From NCBI GenBank assembly GCA_024509075.1, contig JAKROC010000003.1, forward strand, positions 1 through 51,258: a stretch of DNA of 51,258 nucleotides, written 5' to 3'. This DNA comes from Endozoicomonas sp. GTDB taxonomy: Bacteria; Pseudomonadota; Gammaproteobacteria; Pseudomonadales; Endozoicomonadaceae. The notes beneath the pieces are model-generated. The model made no database searches, had not been told where the DNA came from, and saw only the letters and a list, made by a program, of their open reading frames with translations. The position numbers and the translations under genes were made by a program. Of this stretch, positions 1 through 12,080 are shown piece after piece. Within the stretch, counting starts at the first letter, position 1. Every line of letters starts with the position of its first letter.

Positions 1-45
1 GCAACGCGAATGAAAGGGTTCTGACCACAATCTGCCCGATGGTTA

Positions 46-2696
<2,651 letters not shown>

Positions 2697-3323
2697 TCAG
2701 ATTCTTTGCAGGCCATCGATCAGACTTTTCCGGTTGACGAACAGATGCCAGCGGCTGCCGCCACACTGTCGCCAAAGGGTGGCTGAACGGATGCCTGCCA
2801 GCAAAGTGGCCCGGATACGATTGGCATTGGCGCGATCTTGCAGGAAGCGGGTATCCCCGGCGACGGTAATGCGCGTCTTGAAAGTGCTGAGGGTATCAAG
2901 ATAAATACTGGCCAGAGCACTCATCACGTTGTCGTGAAGCAAACCGAAATGGTTGACCTGCTCCTGAGTTCTTTGCAAGCGCTCTGCGATGGTGTTGAGC
3001 ATTTTCCGGTTGCGGCTGAGTTTTTTTTCCAGATGAATCATGGCCAGCGCATAGCGGATAACATCGCCGGCAATGGCCGAACTATCCCGGCTGACTACCC
3101 CTGTGAGGGTCTTTTTCCCCAAGCTCAAGCGATAAAAACCGCCGTACACTTCCGCCACATTATCAGGCGAGGTGACAAAAATACTGTGAATGGAGGGCGT
3201 CAGTGTCTCTTCGCTCCATTGCCCGGTTCTGGCCAATTGATCGACCAGCGTTGCAGCCTGAAACACGCCCGCCAGAGCGGCCGCCTGATCTTGAGTGGAA
3301 TACTTCACCGAATTTCTCGCCAA
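2697..3323 (-). CDS. hflD: HflD, high-frequency lysogenization protein homologue
   Basis: HflD is a peripheral inner-membrane protein that in E. coli binds phage lambda CII and affects lysogeny; its general cellular role is unclear. The 208 residues match the family length and pattern: ALAGVFQAATLVDQLA near the N-terminus, a central helical region (LEKKLSRNRKMLN), and GDTRFLQDRANANRIRATLLAGIRSATLW near the C-terminus. The start is TTG at 3323; a TAA in frame just upstream closes the frame, and GTG five codons in is an alternative. It sits between mnmA and purB on the same strand, 36 bases after mnmA, as in E. coli. Function is by family and synteny only. Confidence 0.93.
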   Translation of the reverse strand: MARNSVKYSTQDQAAALAGVFQAATLVDQLARTGQWSEETLTPSIHSIFVTSPDNVAEVYGGFYRLSLGKKTLTGVVSRDSSAIAGDVIRYALAMIHLEKKLSRNRKMLNTIAERLQRTQEQVNHFGLLHDNVMSALASIYLDTLSTFKTRITVAGDTRFLQDRANANRIRATLLAGIRSATLWRQCGGSRWHLFVNRKSLIDGLQRI

Positions 3324-3359
3324 TTATTGTCTCGAATACCGTAAACAAGTCTACGTACA

Positions 3360-4508
3360 TCAAACGCCGGCAGGGGGGCGCGTCTCGATGACGCCACCGC
3401 CCAGGCACACCTGGCCATCGTAAAAGACCACCGATTGTCCGGGCGTTACTGCTCTTTGCGGCTGGGCAAAGGTGACCAGGAAATCGCCGTTGCTGGCGTG
3501 GCTGAGAGTGCACGCCTGATCTTGCTGACGGTAGCGCACTTTGGCCTTGAGTTGGCAAGGCAGAGCCGGCGGCTCGCCGCTGACCCAGTCAATGTGGGAA
3601 CAGGTCAGGCCGGCGGAGAAGAGCAGGGGATGATCGGTACCCTGGCCGACCACCAGCACATTGCGGTGAAGGTCTTTTTCCAGCACATACCAGGGCGCTT
3701 CATCGGCATTTTTCAGCCCGCCAATGCCCAACCCCTGACGCTGGCCGATGGTGTGGTACATCAGCCCGGCATGCTCACCGATAACCTGCCCGTCCACCGT
3801 TTCGATGGCACCGGGCTGGGCGGGCAGATACTGTTGCAGGAAATCCCGGAAGCGTCGCTCACCAATGAAACAGATGCCGGTGCTGTCTTTTTTGTTGTGG
3901 GTGATCAGGCCGTGTTCTTCGGCAATGCGCCGGACTTCGGATTTTTCCAGCTCGCCCACCGGGAACAACGTACGGGCAATCTGTTGCTCACCCACCGCAT
4001 GAAGGAAATAGCTCTGGTCTTTGTTAGGGTCCAGGCCTTTGGCCAGCAAACTGCGGCCATCGCGGTCGATCCGCCGACAGTAATGGCCCATGGCAATGTA
4101 ATCACTGCCAAGGGTCAGGGCGTAATCCAGAAAAGCCTTAAATTTAATCTCTTTATTGCACAGGATGTCCGGGTTGGGTGTTCTGCCGTGGCGGTATTCG
4201 TGGAGAAAGTGCTCAAAGACATTGTCCCAGTATTCGGCGGCAAAGTTGGCCTTGTGCAGCGGAATGCCAATCTTGTCGCACACGGCCTGGGCATCGGCCA
4301 GGTCACTCATGGCAGTGCAGTATTCGGAGCCGTCGTCTTCCTCCCAGTTTTTCATAAACAGGCCCTGCACGTCGTAACCTTGCTGCTGCAACAGCAGGGC
4401 GGACACGGAAGAATCTACACCGCCAGACATGCCAACAATCACCTTGGTTCCCGCTGCTGCGGTCTGGAAAGAATGCTCTATCACTGAAAAGTATTGCCAC
4501 CGGTTCAA
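3360..4508 (-). CDS. mnmA: tRNA-specific 2-thiouridylase
   Basis: Thiolates U34 of tRNA-Lys, -Glu and -Gln using ATP and sulfur relayed through IscS and the Tus proteins. The PP-loop SGGVDSS (residues about 28-34), the catalytic Cys in [13 protein letters not shown] (C117) and the second Cys in [10 protein letters not shown] (C213) are all present, and the beta-barrel C-terminus ends in [10 protein letters not shown]. No ATG lies in frame before the PP-loop. The frame closes at a TAA (4524-4526), so initiation must use a non-ATG codon such as TTG 4508 or CTG 4514; a GGAGG lies at 4527-4531. Length (382) is slightly above E. coli MnmA (368). First gene of the mnmA-hflD-purB set. Confidence 0.96.
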   Translation of the reverse strand: MNRWQYFSVIEHSFQTAAAGTKVIVGMSGGVDSSVSALLLQQQGYDVQGLFMKNWEEDDGSEYCTAMSDLADAQAVCDKIGIPLHKANFAAEYWDNVFEHFLHEYRHGRTPNPDILCNKEIKFKAFLDYALTLGSDYIAMGHYCRRIDRDGRSLLAKGLDPNKDQSYFLHAVGEQQIARTLFPVGELEKSEVRRIAEEHGLITHNKKDSTGICFIGERRFRDFLQQYLPAQPGAIETVDGQVIGEHAGLMYHTIGQRQGLGIGGLKNADEAPWYVLEKDLHRNVLVVGQGTDHPLLFSAGLTCSHIDWVSGEPPALPCQLKAKVRYRQQDQACTLSHASNGDFLVTFAQPQRAVTPGQSVVFYDGQVCLGGGVIETRPPAGV

Positions 4509-4760
4509 AAACAGCCAAAGATTTTACCTCCATGAGCAGGCCAGCGCCATAGGCCGCAGACGGCTTGGCTGACCAATTTTATCCACGGGGGAAAACTTCA
4601 TTTATTACCGCTGGAGGATGGTATATGGTAGTACGCGCTATTGGCTATTTTCGGTGCTTGGCAGGCGAATCCGGTTACTGGCCAGCCTGCTTAAAAAACC
4701 AACAAAAGCGTTGATGAGTCTTTCATCTGGCCTAACCGATGATTAGAGAACGGAGTTGAA

Positions 4761-6017
4761 ATGGGATTCCAAAAGATCAAGGTGCCTGCCAACGGTGAGC
4801 AAATCACTGTCAATTCAGACCTCTCCCTCAATGTTCCTGATAACCCGATCATTCCCTATATAGAAGGGGACGGCATTGGCGCTGACGTGTCACCCGCCAT
4901 GCTCAAGGTGGTCGATGCTGCGGTAGCAAAAGCCTACCAGGGCAAGCGCAAGATAGCGTGGATGGAGGTCTACTGTGGTGAGAAAGCCACGCAGGTATAC
5001 GACAAAGACACCTGGTTGCCACCAGAAACCCTTGAGGCACTCAAGGAGTTCGTGGTCAGCATCAAAGGTCCGTTGACAACACCGGTGGGCGGTGGCATCC
5101 GCTCACTCAATGTAGCTCTGCGTCAGGAGTTGGATCTGTTCGCCTGCATTCGCCCGGTGCGCTGGTTCAAAGGTGTGCCCAGCCCGGTAAAAGAGCCGGA
5201 AAAAACCGATATGGTTATTTTCCGCGAGAACTCTGAAGATATTTATGCCGGTATTGAGTGGCAGGCAGGCACGCCGGAAGCCGACAAAGTGATCCGCTTT
5301 TTGCGCGACGAAATGGGCGTAAAGAAGATTCGTTTTGAGCAAGAGTGCGGTATTGGTGTCAAGCCAGTTTCCAGAGAAGGCACCGAGCGGCTGGTAAAAA
5401 AAGCCATTCAGTTCGCCATCGACAACGATCGTCGTTCCGTTACCCTGGTGCACAAAGGCAACATCATGAAGTTCACCGAAGGGGCTTTCAAGGACTGGGG
5501 TTATCAGACAGCTGTTCAATACTTTGCTGCCCGGCCACTGGATGGCGGGCCATGGCATACGGTGAAAAATCCCAATACGGGGCAGGATATTGTCATCAAG
5601 GATGTGATTGCCGACGCTTTCTTGCAGCAAATTCTGTTACGCCCAGCGGAGTACGATGTGATCGCCACGCTGAACCTCAACGGTGATTACATTTCCGATG
5701 CGCTTGCGGCCCAGGTAGGTGGTATCGGTATCGCCCCGGGCGCAAACATTGGTGCACCAACGGCGGTATTTGAAGCAACCCACGGCACCGCGCCCAAATA
5801 CGCTGGTCAGGACAAGGTCAATCCGGGGTCGGTGATTCTCTCGGCCGAAATGATGTTGCGTCATATGGGCTGGCCGGAGGCTGCCGATCTGATTATCAAG
5901 GGGATGGACGGCGCCATTGGTGCCAAAACGGTCACCTATGATTTTGAACGCTTGATGGATGGTGCGACACTGGTCAAATGTTCTGAATTTGCCGATGAAA
6001 TCATCCAGCATATGTAG
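4761..6017 (+). CDS. icd: NADP-dependent isocitrate dehydrogenase
   Basis: Oxidatively decarboxylates isocitrate to 2-oxoglutarate in the TCA cycle; cytosolic homodimer. The 418 residues match E. coli Icd closely: [13 protein letters not shown], the phosphorylation loop [13 protein letters not shown] with S115 (the AceK target serine in E. coli), [34 protein letters not shown], and [19 protein letters not shown] for cofactor binding. The ATG is preceded by GGAG (7-10 bases upstream). It is divergent from mnmA across 250 bases of promoter region. It lies just upstream of clpS-clpA, a common gammaproteobacterial neighbourhood, but the cspD gene often found between them is not present here. Confidence 0.97.
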   Translation: MGFQKIKVPANGEQITVNSDLSLNVPDNPIIPYIEGDGIGADVSPAMLKVVDAAVAKAYQGKRKIAWMEVYCGEKATQVYDKDTWLPPETLEALKEFVVSIKGPLTTPVGGGIRSLNVALRQELDLFACIRPVRWFKGVPSPVKEPEKTDMVIFRENSEDIYAGIEWQAGTPEADKVIRFLRDEMGVKKIRFEQECGIGVKPVSREGTERLVKKAIQFAIDNDRRSVTLVHKGNIMKFTEGAFKDWGYQTAVQYFAARPLDGGPWHTVKNPNTGQDIVIKDVIADAFLQQILLRPAEYDVIATLNLNGDYISDALAAQVGGIGIAPGANIGAPTAVFEATHGTAPKYAGQDKVNPGSVILSAEMMLRHMGWPEAADLIIKGMDGAIGAKTVTYDFERLMDGATLVKCSEFADEIIQHM

Positions 6018-6026
6018 CCACTGATC

Positions 6027-6060
6027 GGCAAAGGCCGAAATCCAGCTTCCGGCCTTTGCC
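6027..6060 (+). terminator. hairpin after icd
   Basis: Perfect 11-bp stem (6027-6037 pairing with 6050-6060) with a 12-base loop, 10 bases after the icd stop. There is no clear U-tract after it, so it may be a Rho-assisted terminator or a 3'-end stabilising hairpin rather than a classical intrinsic terminator. Confidence 0.5.
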
Positions 6061-6351
6061 AGCCAGCATTGATCTGTCTTGCGTTGTGAGCACTCGCTAA
6101 TTTTTCCCGGTTCGGCATTGTGATTTGTGTCAGTATCTTTAGAATGGAGAGTGAAAGCATTGCGGCATTGCCAGCTTTTAAAAACGCGCACTGATTATTT
6201 TACTGTCAAATCTCCTTATGCGGTGCCGATCAGTTATTGGTGCTTGTTGTTTTTATGATTGGCAGCAGTAATTACTCTCGGAGCCTCAATTTGAGGCGTT
6301 TGTAGCCCGAAAGTAAAGAGTTGAATATTGAGGACTGGCAGTCATAAAACC
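6061..6351. other. non-coding gap between icd and clpS
   Basis: About 290 bases without a convincing gene; it must carry the clpS promoter. A small hairpin (GCCTCA/TGAGGC, 6283-6297) lies some 55 bases before clpS in what is probably its leader. No cspD or other small gene was recognised. Confidence 0.4.
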
Positions 6352-6708
6352 ATGAGTAATTTCGAACCATTTCGTCTAAGCTTGGAGCAAGATGGAGAGC
6401 AGCATGAAGGTGGCCTGGACGTTGCTGTCGTTCCGGAAAAAACCAGATTGTCCCCGCCTCCTATGTATCAGGTCTTGCTCCTGAACGATGATTTTACACC
6501 AATGGATTTTGTTGTTGAGGTACTGGAGAAGTTTTTCAGTATGCCGGAAGGGAGGGCGACCCAGATTATGCTGGCGGTACACACCCAGGGAAGGGCAGTT
6601 TGTGGTGTATTCAGCAAGGATATCGCAGAAACCAAGGCTCAGCAGGTTAACGAATATTCCAGAGAAAACGACCATCCCCTGCTGTGCAAGACAGAAAAGG
6701 CCGATTAG
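6352..6708 (+). CDS. clpS: ATP-dependent Clp protease adaptor ClpS
   Basis: Adaptor that binds N-terminal Leu, Phe, Tyr or Trp of substrates and hands them to ClpAP. The core shows the family pattern: [24 protein letters not shown], where the NDDFTPMDF residues line the N-degron pocket, then [15 protein letters not shown] and ENDHPLLC at the end. The frame is open to a TTG at 6328, but the ATG at 6352 gives 118 residues, nearer the family size (about 106), so it is chosen with moderate certainty. The clpA start follows 20 bases after its stop, so the two form an operon, matching their joint function. The partner transferases bpt and aat lie a few kilobases downstream on the other strand. Confidence 0.95.
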   Translation: MSNFEPFRLSLEQDGEQHEGGLDVAVVPEKTRLSPPPMYQVLLLNDDFTPMDFVVEVLEKFFSMPEGRATQIMLAVHTQGRAVCGVFSKDIAETKAQQVNEYSRENDHPLLCKTEKAD

Positions 6709-6728
6709 CGTTTTCAAGGTTACACCAT

Positions 6729-9035
6729 ATGCTCAACAAAGACCTCGAAGCAACACTGAATAATGCATTTAAAGATGCCCGTGATAACCGCCATGAATTC
6801 ATGACGGTTGAGCATCTGTTACTTGCCCTGCTTGATAATGAGTCCGCAGCCCGTGTCCTGGCATCCTGCGGCATTGACCTCATTAAACTTCGTCAGGACC
6901 TCACCGAGTTTGTCAGCTCGACTACCCCTCTGATACCGGATGATGACGGCGAACGGGAAACCCAGCCCACGCTTGGCTTTCAGCGTGTGCTCCAACGTGC
7001 CGTTTTTCATGTGCAAAGCTCAGGTAAAAAAGAAGTGACCGGTGCTAACGTACTGGTGGCGATTTTCAGCGAGCAGGAAAGTCAGGCTGTTTATTTCCTC
7101 AAGCAACAGGATGTTGCCCGTATTGATGTGGTTAATTTTATTGCCCACGGTATTGCCAAAACACCGGGCCAGGAGCTGGAAGAAATTGGTCGTGAGTTGT
7201 CCGACGATATGGATCCAGAAGCTGCCCGGGGAAGCAGCAAGAATCCGTTGAAGTTGTACGCCACCAATCTCAACGAGCAGGCTGCCCTTGGGCGTATTGA
7301 CCCTTTGGTAGGCAGAGCGGAGGAGATTGAACGCGTCTGCCAGATACTTACCCGTCGTCGTAAGAATAACCCGCTGCTGGTTGGTGAAGCTGGCGTTGGT
7401 AAAACAGCTATCGCTGAGGGGCTTGCCAGGCGTATTGTGGATGGCGATGTCCCTGAAGTATTGTCGGAAGCTATCGTCTATTCTCTGGATTTGGGGTCTT
7501 TGCTTGCAGGCACCAAATACCGTGGTGATTTTGAAAAACGCTTTAAACAATTACTGAGCGAATTAAAAAAACTCGACCATGCCATTTTGTTCATCGATGA
7601 AATTCATACCATCATCGGTGCCGGTGCTGCTTCCGGTGGCGTCATGGATGCTTCCAACCTGCTCAAGCCTATGCTCACTTCTGGCGAGCTGCGCTGTGTC
7701 GGCTCCACCACTTTTCAGGAATTTCGGGGCATCTTTGAAAAAGACCGCGCCCTGGCCAGACGATTCCAGAAAGTGGATATCACAGAGCCGGATGTGGCAG
7801 ACACTTACGAAATCCTACTGGGTCTGAAGAAAAAGTTTGAAGAGCATCATGAAATCGAGTACCGCGATGACGCTCTGAAAGCTGCAGCAGAACTGGCTGA
7901 GCGCTACATTAACGACCGTCATATGCCTGATAAGGCCATTGACGTTATTGACGAAGCTGGTGCCTTCCAGCGACTGCAGCCTGAATCACAACGCAAGAAA
8001 GTGATCGAAGTTGACGACGTTGAACGCATTGTGGCGAAAATGGCCCGGATACCACCGAAGTCTGTCTCCTCTTCAGACAAAGAGTTGCTCAGCAAGCTGG
8101 AGCGTAACCTGAAAATGGTGGTATTTGGTCAGGATGATGCAATCACTTCTCTGGCCACAGCCATCAAACTCTCCCGGGCGGGGCTCAAATCGCCTGAAAA
8201 ACCGGTGGGCTCTTTCCTGTTCTCTGGCCCGACAGGTGTCGGCAAGACCGAAGTGTGCCGTCAGTTAGCCAAAGCGTTGGGCGTTGAGCTGGTGCGCTTC
8301 GATATGTCTGAGTACATGGAAGCTCATACCGTTTCCCGACTGATTGGTGCGCCGCCGGGTTATGTTGGTTTTGACCAGGGAGGGCTGTTGACTGAAGCCA
8401 TCAACAAGACGCCACACTGTGTCCTGTTGCTTGATGAGATTGAAAAAGGCCACTCCGATGTCTTCAACCTGCTGTTACAGGTGATGGATCATGGTACGCT
8501 GACAGACAACAACGGTCGTAAGGCTGACTTCCGCAACGTTATTCTGGTTATGACTACCAATGCCGGCGCTGAGTCCATGACTCGCAGCTCCATCGGATTT
8601 TTGGAGCAGGATCATACGACCGACGGCAATGAAGCCATCAAGAAAACCTTTACCCCAGAGTTTCGGAACCGTCTTGATGCCATCATTCCTTTTGCTGCGC
8701 TGAATAGCGATATCATCAAGCATGTAGTTGACAAGTTCCTGACCGAGTTGCAGGCTCAGCTGGACGAAAAGCGTGCGCAACTGGAGGTAGATGACAAGGC
8801 GCGCAACTGGTTGGCAGAGAAAGGCTTTGACCGGCAGATGGGCGCAAGACCCATGGGGCGTGTTATTCAGGAATATCTGAAAAAGCCCATGGCAGAGCAG
8901 ATCCTTTTTGGCAAATTGGCTCAACATGGCGGAATAATCAAAGTCACTGTGCGAAAGGGTGAGCTGCACCTGAAGTTTGAGGCAGCCAAAAGCAGAGCTT
9001 CAGACCTTGAAGCGATTGATGACGGGGCAAATTAG
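6729..9035 (+). CDS. clpA: ATP-dependent Clp protease ATP-binding subunit ClpA
   Basis: Hexameric AAA+ unfoldase that feeds substrates to ClpP, including N-degron substrates brought by ClpS. The ATG at 6729 gives 768 residues starting MLNKDLEATLN, as in E. coli ClpA. It is preferred over an upstream in-frame codon and has AAGG ahead of it. Visible in order are the ClpS-binding N-domain, D1 Walker A (GEAGVGKTA) and Walker B (ILFIDEIHT), the D1 sensor and arginine-finger region (FEKDRALARRFQ), D2 Walker A (GPTGVGKTE) and Walker B (VLLLDEIEK), and the ClpP-docking loop SSIGF. It ends near ARNWLAEKGFDRQMGARPMGR. All catalytic motifs are intact. It lies in an operon with clpS. Confidence 0.98.
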   Translation: MLNKDLEATLNNAFKDARDNRHEFMTVEHLLLALLDNESAARVLASCGIDLIKLRQDLTEFVSSTTPLIPDDDGERETQPTLGFQRVLQRAVFHVQSSGKKEVTGANVLVAIFSEQESQAVYFLKQQDVARIDVVNFIAHGIAKTPGQELEEIGRELSDDMDPEAARGSSKNPLKLYATNLNEQAALGRIDPLVGRAEEIERVCQILTRRRKNNPLLVGEAGVGKTAIAEGLARRIVDGDVPEVLSEAIVYSLDLGSLLAGTKYRGDFEKRFKQLLSELKKLDHAILFIDEIHTIIGAGAASGGVMDASNLLKPMLTSGELRCVGSTTFQEFRGIFEKDRALARRFQKVDITEPDVADTYEILLGLKKKFEEHHEIEYRDDALKAAAELAERYINDRHMPDKAIDVIDEAGAFQRLQPESQRKKVIEVDDVERIVAKMARIPPKSVSSSDKELLSKLERNLKMVVFGQDDAITSLATAIKLSRAGLKSPEKPVGSFLFSGPTGVGKTEVCRQLAKALGVELVRFDMSEYMEAHTVSRLIGAPPGYVGFDQGGLLTEAINKTPHCVLLLDEIEKGHSDVFNLLLQVMDHGTLTDNNGRKADFRNVILVMTTNAGAESMTRSSIGFLEQDHTTDGNEAIKKTFTPEFRNRLDAIIPFAALNSDIIKHVVDKFLTELQAQLDEKRAQLEVDDKARNWLAEKGFDRQMGARPMGRVIQEYLKKPMAEQILFGKLAQHGGIIKVTVRKGELHLKFEAAKSRASDLEAIDDGAN

Positions 9036-9039
9036 AGTG

Positions 9040-9066
9040 AAAAAGAGCGCTCAGGCTTGAGCGCTC
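9040..9066 (-). terminator. intrinsic terminator of infA
   Basis: Perfect 9-bp stem (9045-9053 with 9058-9066, GAGCGCTCA/TGAGCGCTC) with a GGCT loop. On the minus strand it is followed at once by five T (A-run 9040-9044), just beyond the infA stop. Being symmetric, it may also block transcription leaving clpA, though there is no T-tract in that direction. Confidence 0.85.
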
Positions 9067-9069
9067 CTG

Positions 9070-9288
9070 CTAGCGGGAGCGGTAGGTGATACGGCCTTTG
9101 GTCAGGTCGTACGGTGTCAGCTCTACCTTTACCCGGTCACCGGTGAGAATTCGAATGTAATTTTTGCGCATTTTGCCGGAGATATGAGCAGTCACTACGT
9201 GACCATTTTCCAGCTCCACACGAAACATAGTATTTGGAAGGGTGTCGATCACGACGCCCTCCATTTCCAGACTCTCTTCTTTTGCCAT
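9070..9288 (-). CDS. infA: translation initiation factor IF-1
   Basis: Binds the ribosomal A-site on the 30S subunit during initiation. The ATG at 9288 begins [13 protein letters not shown] and gives 72 residues ending GRITYRSR, the exact family size; it is a single OB-fold with [17 protein letters not shown] and [18 protein letters not shown]. The frame is open further upstream, but that extension is not protein-like. GAGG lies about 10 bases before the ATG. The gene sits convergently against clpA and downstream of bpt and aat, the usual gammaproteobacterial arrangement. Confidence 0.98.
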   Translation of the reverse strand: MAKEESLEMEGVVIDTLPNTMFRVELENGHVVTAHISGKMRKNYIRILTGDRVKVELTPYDLTKGRITYRSR

Positions 9289-9392
9289 TAAAAAACTACC
9301 TCGAAGGGTTGGTACGGCTTGATTAAATTGCAGGGCATTCTGCCTGAATTTTTTTGCTAAAGCAAAGCACCCTTTAGCTAGCGCCCGATAAA

Positions 9393-10100
9393 TTATTCCA
9401 ACTGCTGCCACTGATGATTAATACGCATTTGTGCTGGGCGGTACTCAAGCTTGTAGTCCATTTTTCGACAACCATGAATCCAGTAACCAAGGTGCAGGTA
9501 GGGCAGACCCAAGCGCCTGGTCTCTTCGATCAGCCACAAGACGCAGTAGCGCCCCAGGCTGCGCTGCTGAAAATCCGGGTGGTAGAAAGTATAAATAGCG
9601 GAAAGACTGTCTTGAAGATGATCCACCACTGAAACAGCCAGTAGCTGACCATGCTCGCGGAACTCATAGAAGGAAGTGAATTCAGTGGCATCAACCAAAA
9701 AAGTAATATATTGCTCCACGGAAGCGGGATACATGTCACCATCATGATGACATCGACTGATGTACTGTTGATAAAGCCGATAATGCTCGTCCCGAAAGCA
9801 TGCCGGCACCTTGCTGGCCTGTAATGATGCATTTCGGTTCCATGTTTTGCGCTGGGTTCTGCGTATCCTGAACGTATTGACCGGAATCCTTATTGGTACG
9901 CAAGCCTGACACTGAGCACAATTGGGCCGGTAGATATGCACGCCACTGCGACGAAATCCTGCTGCGGCCAAGTCCGTACACAGCTTCTGATCGAGCACTA
10001 TGGTTGGGTCCATGAACAGGGTTGTTGCCTGCTGTGTCGGCAGGTAACTGCAATCATGGGGCTGCGTTGCATAGAATGTGATGTTTTTGTATTTACTCAT
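9393..10100 (-). CDS. bpt: aspartate/glutamate leucyltransferase
   Basis: Transfers leucine from Leu-tRNA to proteins with N-terminal Asp or Glu, making them ClpS/ClpAP substrates. About 235 residues with family features: [12 protein letters not shown] at the start, the Cys-rich [23 protein letters not shown]-type [23 protein letters not shown], and the acetyltransferase-like [14 protein letters not shown] with EYRP. The start is ATG 10100, or GTG 10106, which overlaps the aat stop as GTGA; either implies translational coupling to aat. The family was formerly annotated as arginyltransferase (Ate), but bacterial members with this pattern act as Bpt. Operon with aat. Confidence 0.93.
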   Translation of the reverse strand: MSKYKNITFYATQPHDCSYLPTQQATTLFMDPTIVLDQKLCTDLAAAGFRRSGVHIYRPNCAQCQACVPIRIPVNTFRIRRTQRKTWNRNASLQASKVPACFRDEHYRLYQQYISRCHHDGDMYPASVEQYITFLVDATEFTSFYEFREHGQLLAVSVVDHLQDSLSAIYTFYHPDFQQRSLGRYCVLWLIEETRRLGLPYLHLGYWIHGCRKMDYKLEYRPAQMRINHQWQQLE

Positions 10101-10102
10101 TA

Positions 10103-10816
10103 TCACCCATCATGCCATTGCCACTTCATTTGCCAGTTTGCACAGGCTGAGTCCCTGGGGCAATACATGCCGAGATATTTTATATAGCTCTCCCGACTGA
10201 TCAGCCTGCCCCCCAGAGATGCAAGGTGTGTTGAGTAGTTCTGACAGTCCACCAGCTGAAATTGCCAGCGTGCTAATTGTTCAGAGAGGGCAACCAGGGC
10301 AACCTTCGAGGTGTTGCTCTCTTTACTGAACATGGACTCGGCAAAGAATACCTGACCAATGGCCACGCCATACAGTCCGCCAACCAAGTCGCAGTCACGC
10401 CAAACCTCGACGCTGTGAGCATAGCCTGACTGGTGCAAAGTGGTGTAGGCGGCGATCATATCTGCCGTAATCCATGTCCCCTCCTTGGCTTGATAGCATC
10501 TGGCGCAGGTCTTGATGAGAGCAGAGAAGTTATGATTAAAAGTAACCAGGTAACGGTTTTTACGCAGTAACTTGCCCAAAGAACGGGATATGTGTAACTT
10601 TCCCGGGGTGAACACCATGCGCTGCGACGGCGACCACCACAGCAGGGGATCGCCATCGTTGTACCATGGAAAGATGCCTCCCCGGTACGCCAGCAATAAT
10701 GTCTCCACATTGAGGTTACCGCCAACAGCCAAGAGCCCGTCCGGCTCTTTGAGGGCGCTGTCCACACTGGGGAAGCAGGTCGCATGCGCTGGCAGAAAGG
10801 CTATCGTCTCTGACAT
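10103..10816 (-). CDS. aat: leucyl/phenylalanyl-tRNA-protein transferase
   Basis: Transfers Leu or Phe from aminoacyl-tRNA onto N-terminal Arg or Lys, the entry step of the bacterial N-degron pathway; cytosolic. The 237 residues match the family length. Visible are FPSVDSALKEPDGLLAVGGNL, the signature YRGGIFPWYNDGDPLLWWSP, LHISRSLGK, GTWITADMIAAY, SVEVWRDCDLVGGLYGVAIG, and FFAESMFS near the catalytic centre, with LASLGGRLISR at the C-terminus. It is the first gene of the aat-bpt pair. Proximity to clpS and clpA groups the whole pathway in 4.5 kb. Confidence 0.96.
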   Translation of the reverse strand: MSETIAFLPAHATCFPSVDSALKEPDGLLAVGGNLNVETLLLAYRGGIFPWYNDGDPLLWWSPSQRMVFTPGKLHISRSLGKLLRKNRYLVTFNHNFSALIKTCARCYQAKEGTWITADMIAAYTTLHQSGYAHSVEVWRDCDLVGGLYGVAIGQVFFAESMFSKESNTSKVALVALSEQLARWQFQLVDCQNYSTHLASLGGRLISRESYIKYLGMYCPRDSACANWQMKWQWHDG

Positions 10817-11157
10817 TGAGAAATACAGGTTGTTAAATTGTCATTCAGAGTACCCTCACAAACGCAGTTTGGCACATACTTTTTATACGTCGTTATACTC
10901 GAATGGCAGGCTTTGGTGTGTACACCTTGTCAAAATAGTCGGCATTACCAACTCATTTTTATATTTCACTTTTCTTATCACGATTTATGTATTAGAATCC
11001 GCCACCTAGTCTACTGATTCTGCTTTATACCAGCCGCTTAATGAAGAATAAATCACATCTTCTTAATTTTTCACCCGCTCTAGCGCGTCTATTTCGTGCT
11101 GGTAAGAGTCTTTTATTCTTTCTTATCCAATAAAACTCCCTGGAGGTAAACGAATCT
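10817..11157. other. non-coding gap upstream of aat and the coiled-coil gene
   Basis: About 340 AT-rich bases between divergent genes; it must hold promoters for both. No RNA gene, repeat or protein-like frame was recognised. The only clear site is GGAGG at 11142-11146, the ribosome-binding site of the gene at 11158. Confidence 0.4.
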
Positions 11158-11550
11158 ATGGGTACCCTGAGCATGGGCGGAAGCATTGATACAAGCAATG
11201 AAATGGACATCATCGAGCAGCAACGCCTGGCAGCTCTAATTGAAATCACAGAGCAACATAACCGGGAAGTAAGTCAGCTCAAATCCCGTCTGGAAACCTC
11301 TGAGAAAAAAGCTGAAAAAGCAGCAGCTCAGCTGAAGACCATGGAAACTGAGCTAAAAGAGCTGAGAGCCAGCAACCCGGATCGCATGAAGAAACAGATC
11401 AAGCGGTTGCAGGAACAAAACCGCACGCTGACCGGTGAAAATACCGGCTTGAAGAGCAAACAAAAGCAACTGACCCAACAATTGAACACTGCCAACCAAG
11501 AACTTGAGCAACTTAAAGCTGAAGAAGCTGAAACAGAAACTGAGAAGTAA
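11158..11550 (+). CDS. small coiled-coil protein of unknown function
   Basis: Not recognised as a named family. The 130-residue product is very rich in Glu, Lys, Gln and Leu and is almost entirely heptad-like from about residue 20 to the end (AALIEITEQHNREVSQLK, LKTMETELKELRASN, IKRLQEQNRTL, LNTANQELEQLK), with an acidic C-terminus. It has no signal peptide, membrane segment or Cys. A strong GGAGG precedes the ATG by 11 bases, which supports real translation. The gene is monocistronic with about 250 non-coding bases after it. It might be a structural or nucleoid-type helper, but nothing in the sequence specifies a role. Confidence 0.75.
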   Translation: MGTLSMGGSIDTSNEMDIIEQQRLAALIEITEQHNREVSQLKSRLETSEKKAEKAAAQLKTMETELKELRASNPDRMKKQIKRLQEQNRTLTGENTGLKSKQKQLTQQLNTANQELEQLKAEEAETETEK

Positions 11551-11804
11551 GAATTCATTGCGCTGGAGAAACCATCCAGTTGCCGCGAGTAGTATCGGTC
11601 AGTAGGCGTACGGCGACAGCTCGGCCCATGCATTGGGTTGTTGCCGCAAAAAGCCACAGAAACCGGGCCGACTTTAACAGCCTTTGGTAATTATCAGGCA
11701 TTTTGACTTATAAGTGACAAATCTTATACCTGCATTTCTGCTACTAATCCCGAATTTTTGAATTAAACTGGGACACTATCGCTATTCAATGCAGGAGTGT
11801 ACGT

Positions 11805-12080
11805 ATGAATGGTTGGGATATCCGTCAATACGACGGAGTTGATCATATTGAAAAAACCTTCCTGTTCAAGAAATACTCCCGTGCCCTGGCTTTTTGTAAT
11901 GCCGTGGCATGCCTGGCGGAAAGCCATGTGCACCACCCGCGCATCGTGATTGAATGGGGGTTGGTAACAGTGGCTTGGGGTACCCACCACTCTGATCAGG
12001 GCAGCGGCGTTATGACCATTGACCAGGCATTGGCCGGGCGCAGTGATGTACTGTACGAGCAGATTAATCTGAATCTTTGA
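11805..12080 (+). CDS. pterin-4a-carbinolamine dehydratase (PhhB/PCD family)
   Basis: Dehydrates 4a-hydroxytetrahydropterin, recycling the cofactor of phenylalanine hydroxylase; some bacterial members also act as regulators. The 91 residues show the PCD pattern: KTFLFKKYSRALAFCNAVACLAE, then the active-site ESHVHHPRIVIEWGLVTVAWGTHH with its His pair, and an Asp-containing tail (TIDQALAGRSDVL). Length is typical (90-120). AGGAG lies about 10 bases before the ATG. No phhA is visible nearby, so the substrate context is unknown. Confidence 0.88.
   Translation: MNGWDIRQYDGVDHIEKTFLFKKYSRALAFCNAVACLAESHVHHPRIVIEWGLVTVAWGTHHSDQGSGVMTIDQALAGRSDVLYEQINLNL

Noticed and set aside
3435..4487. 350-codon open frame opposite mnmA
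   Set aside because: Shadow of the mnmA codon pattern on the other strand; no recognisable protein.
9289..9411. N-terminal extension of infA
   Set aside because: IF-1 begins exactly at MAKEES with its own ribosome-binding site; the extension is not conserved sequence.
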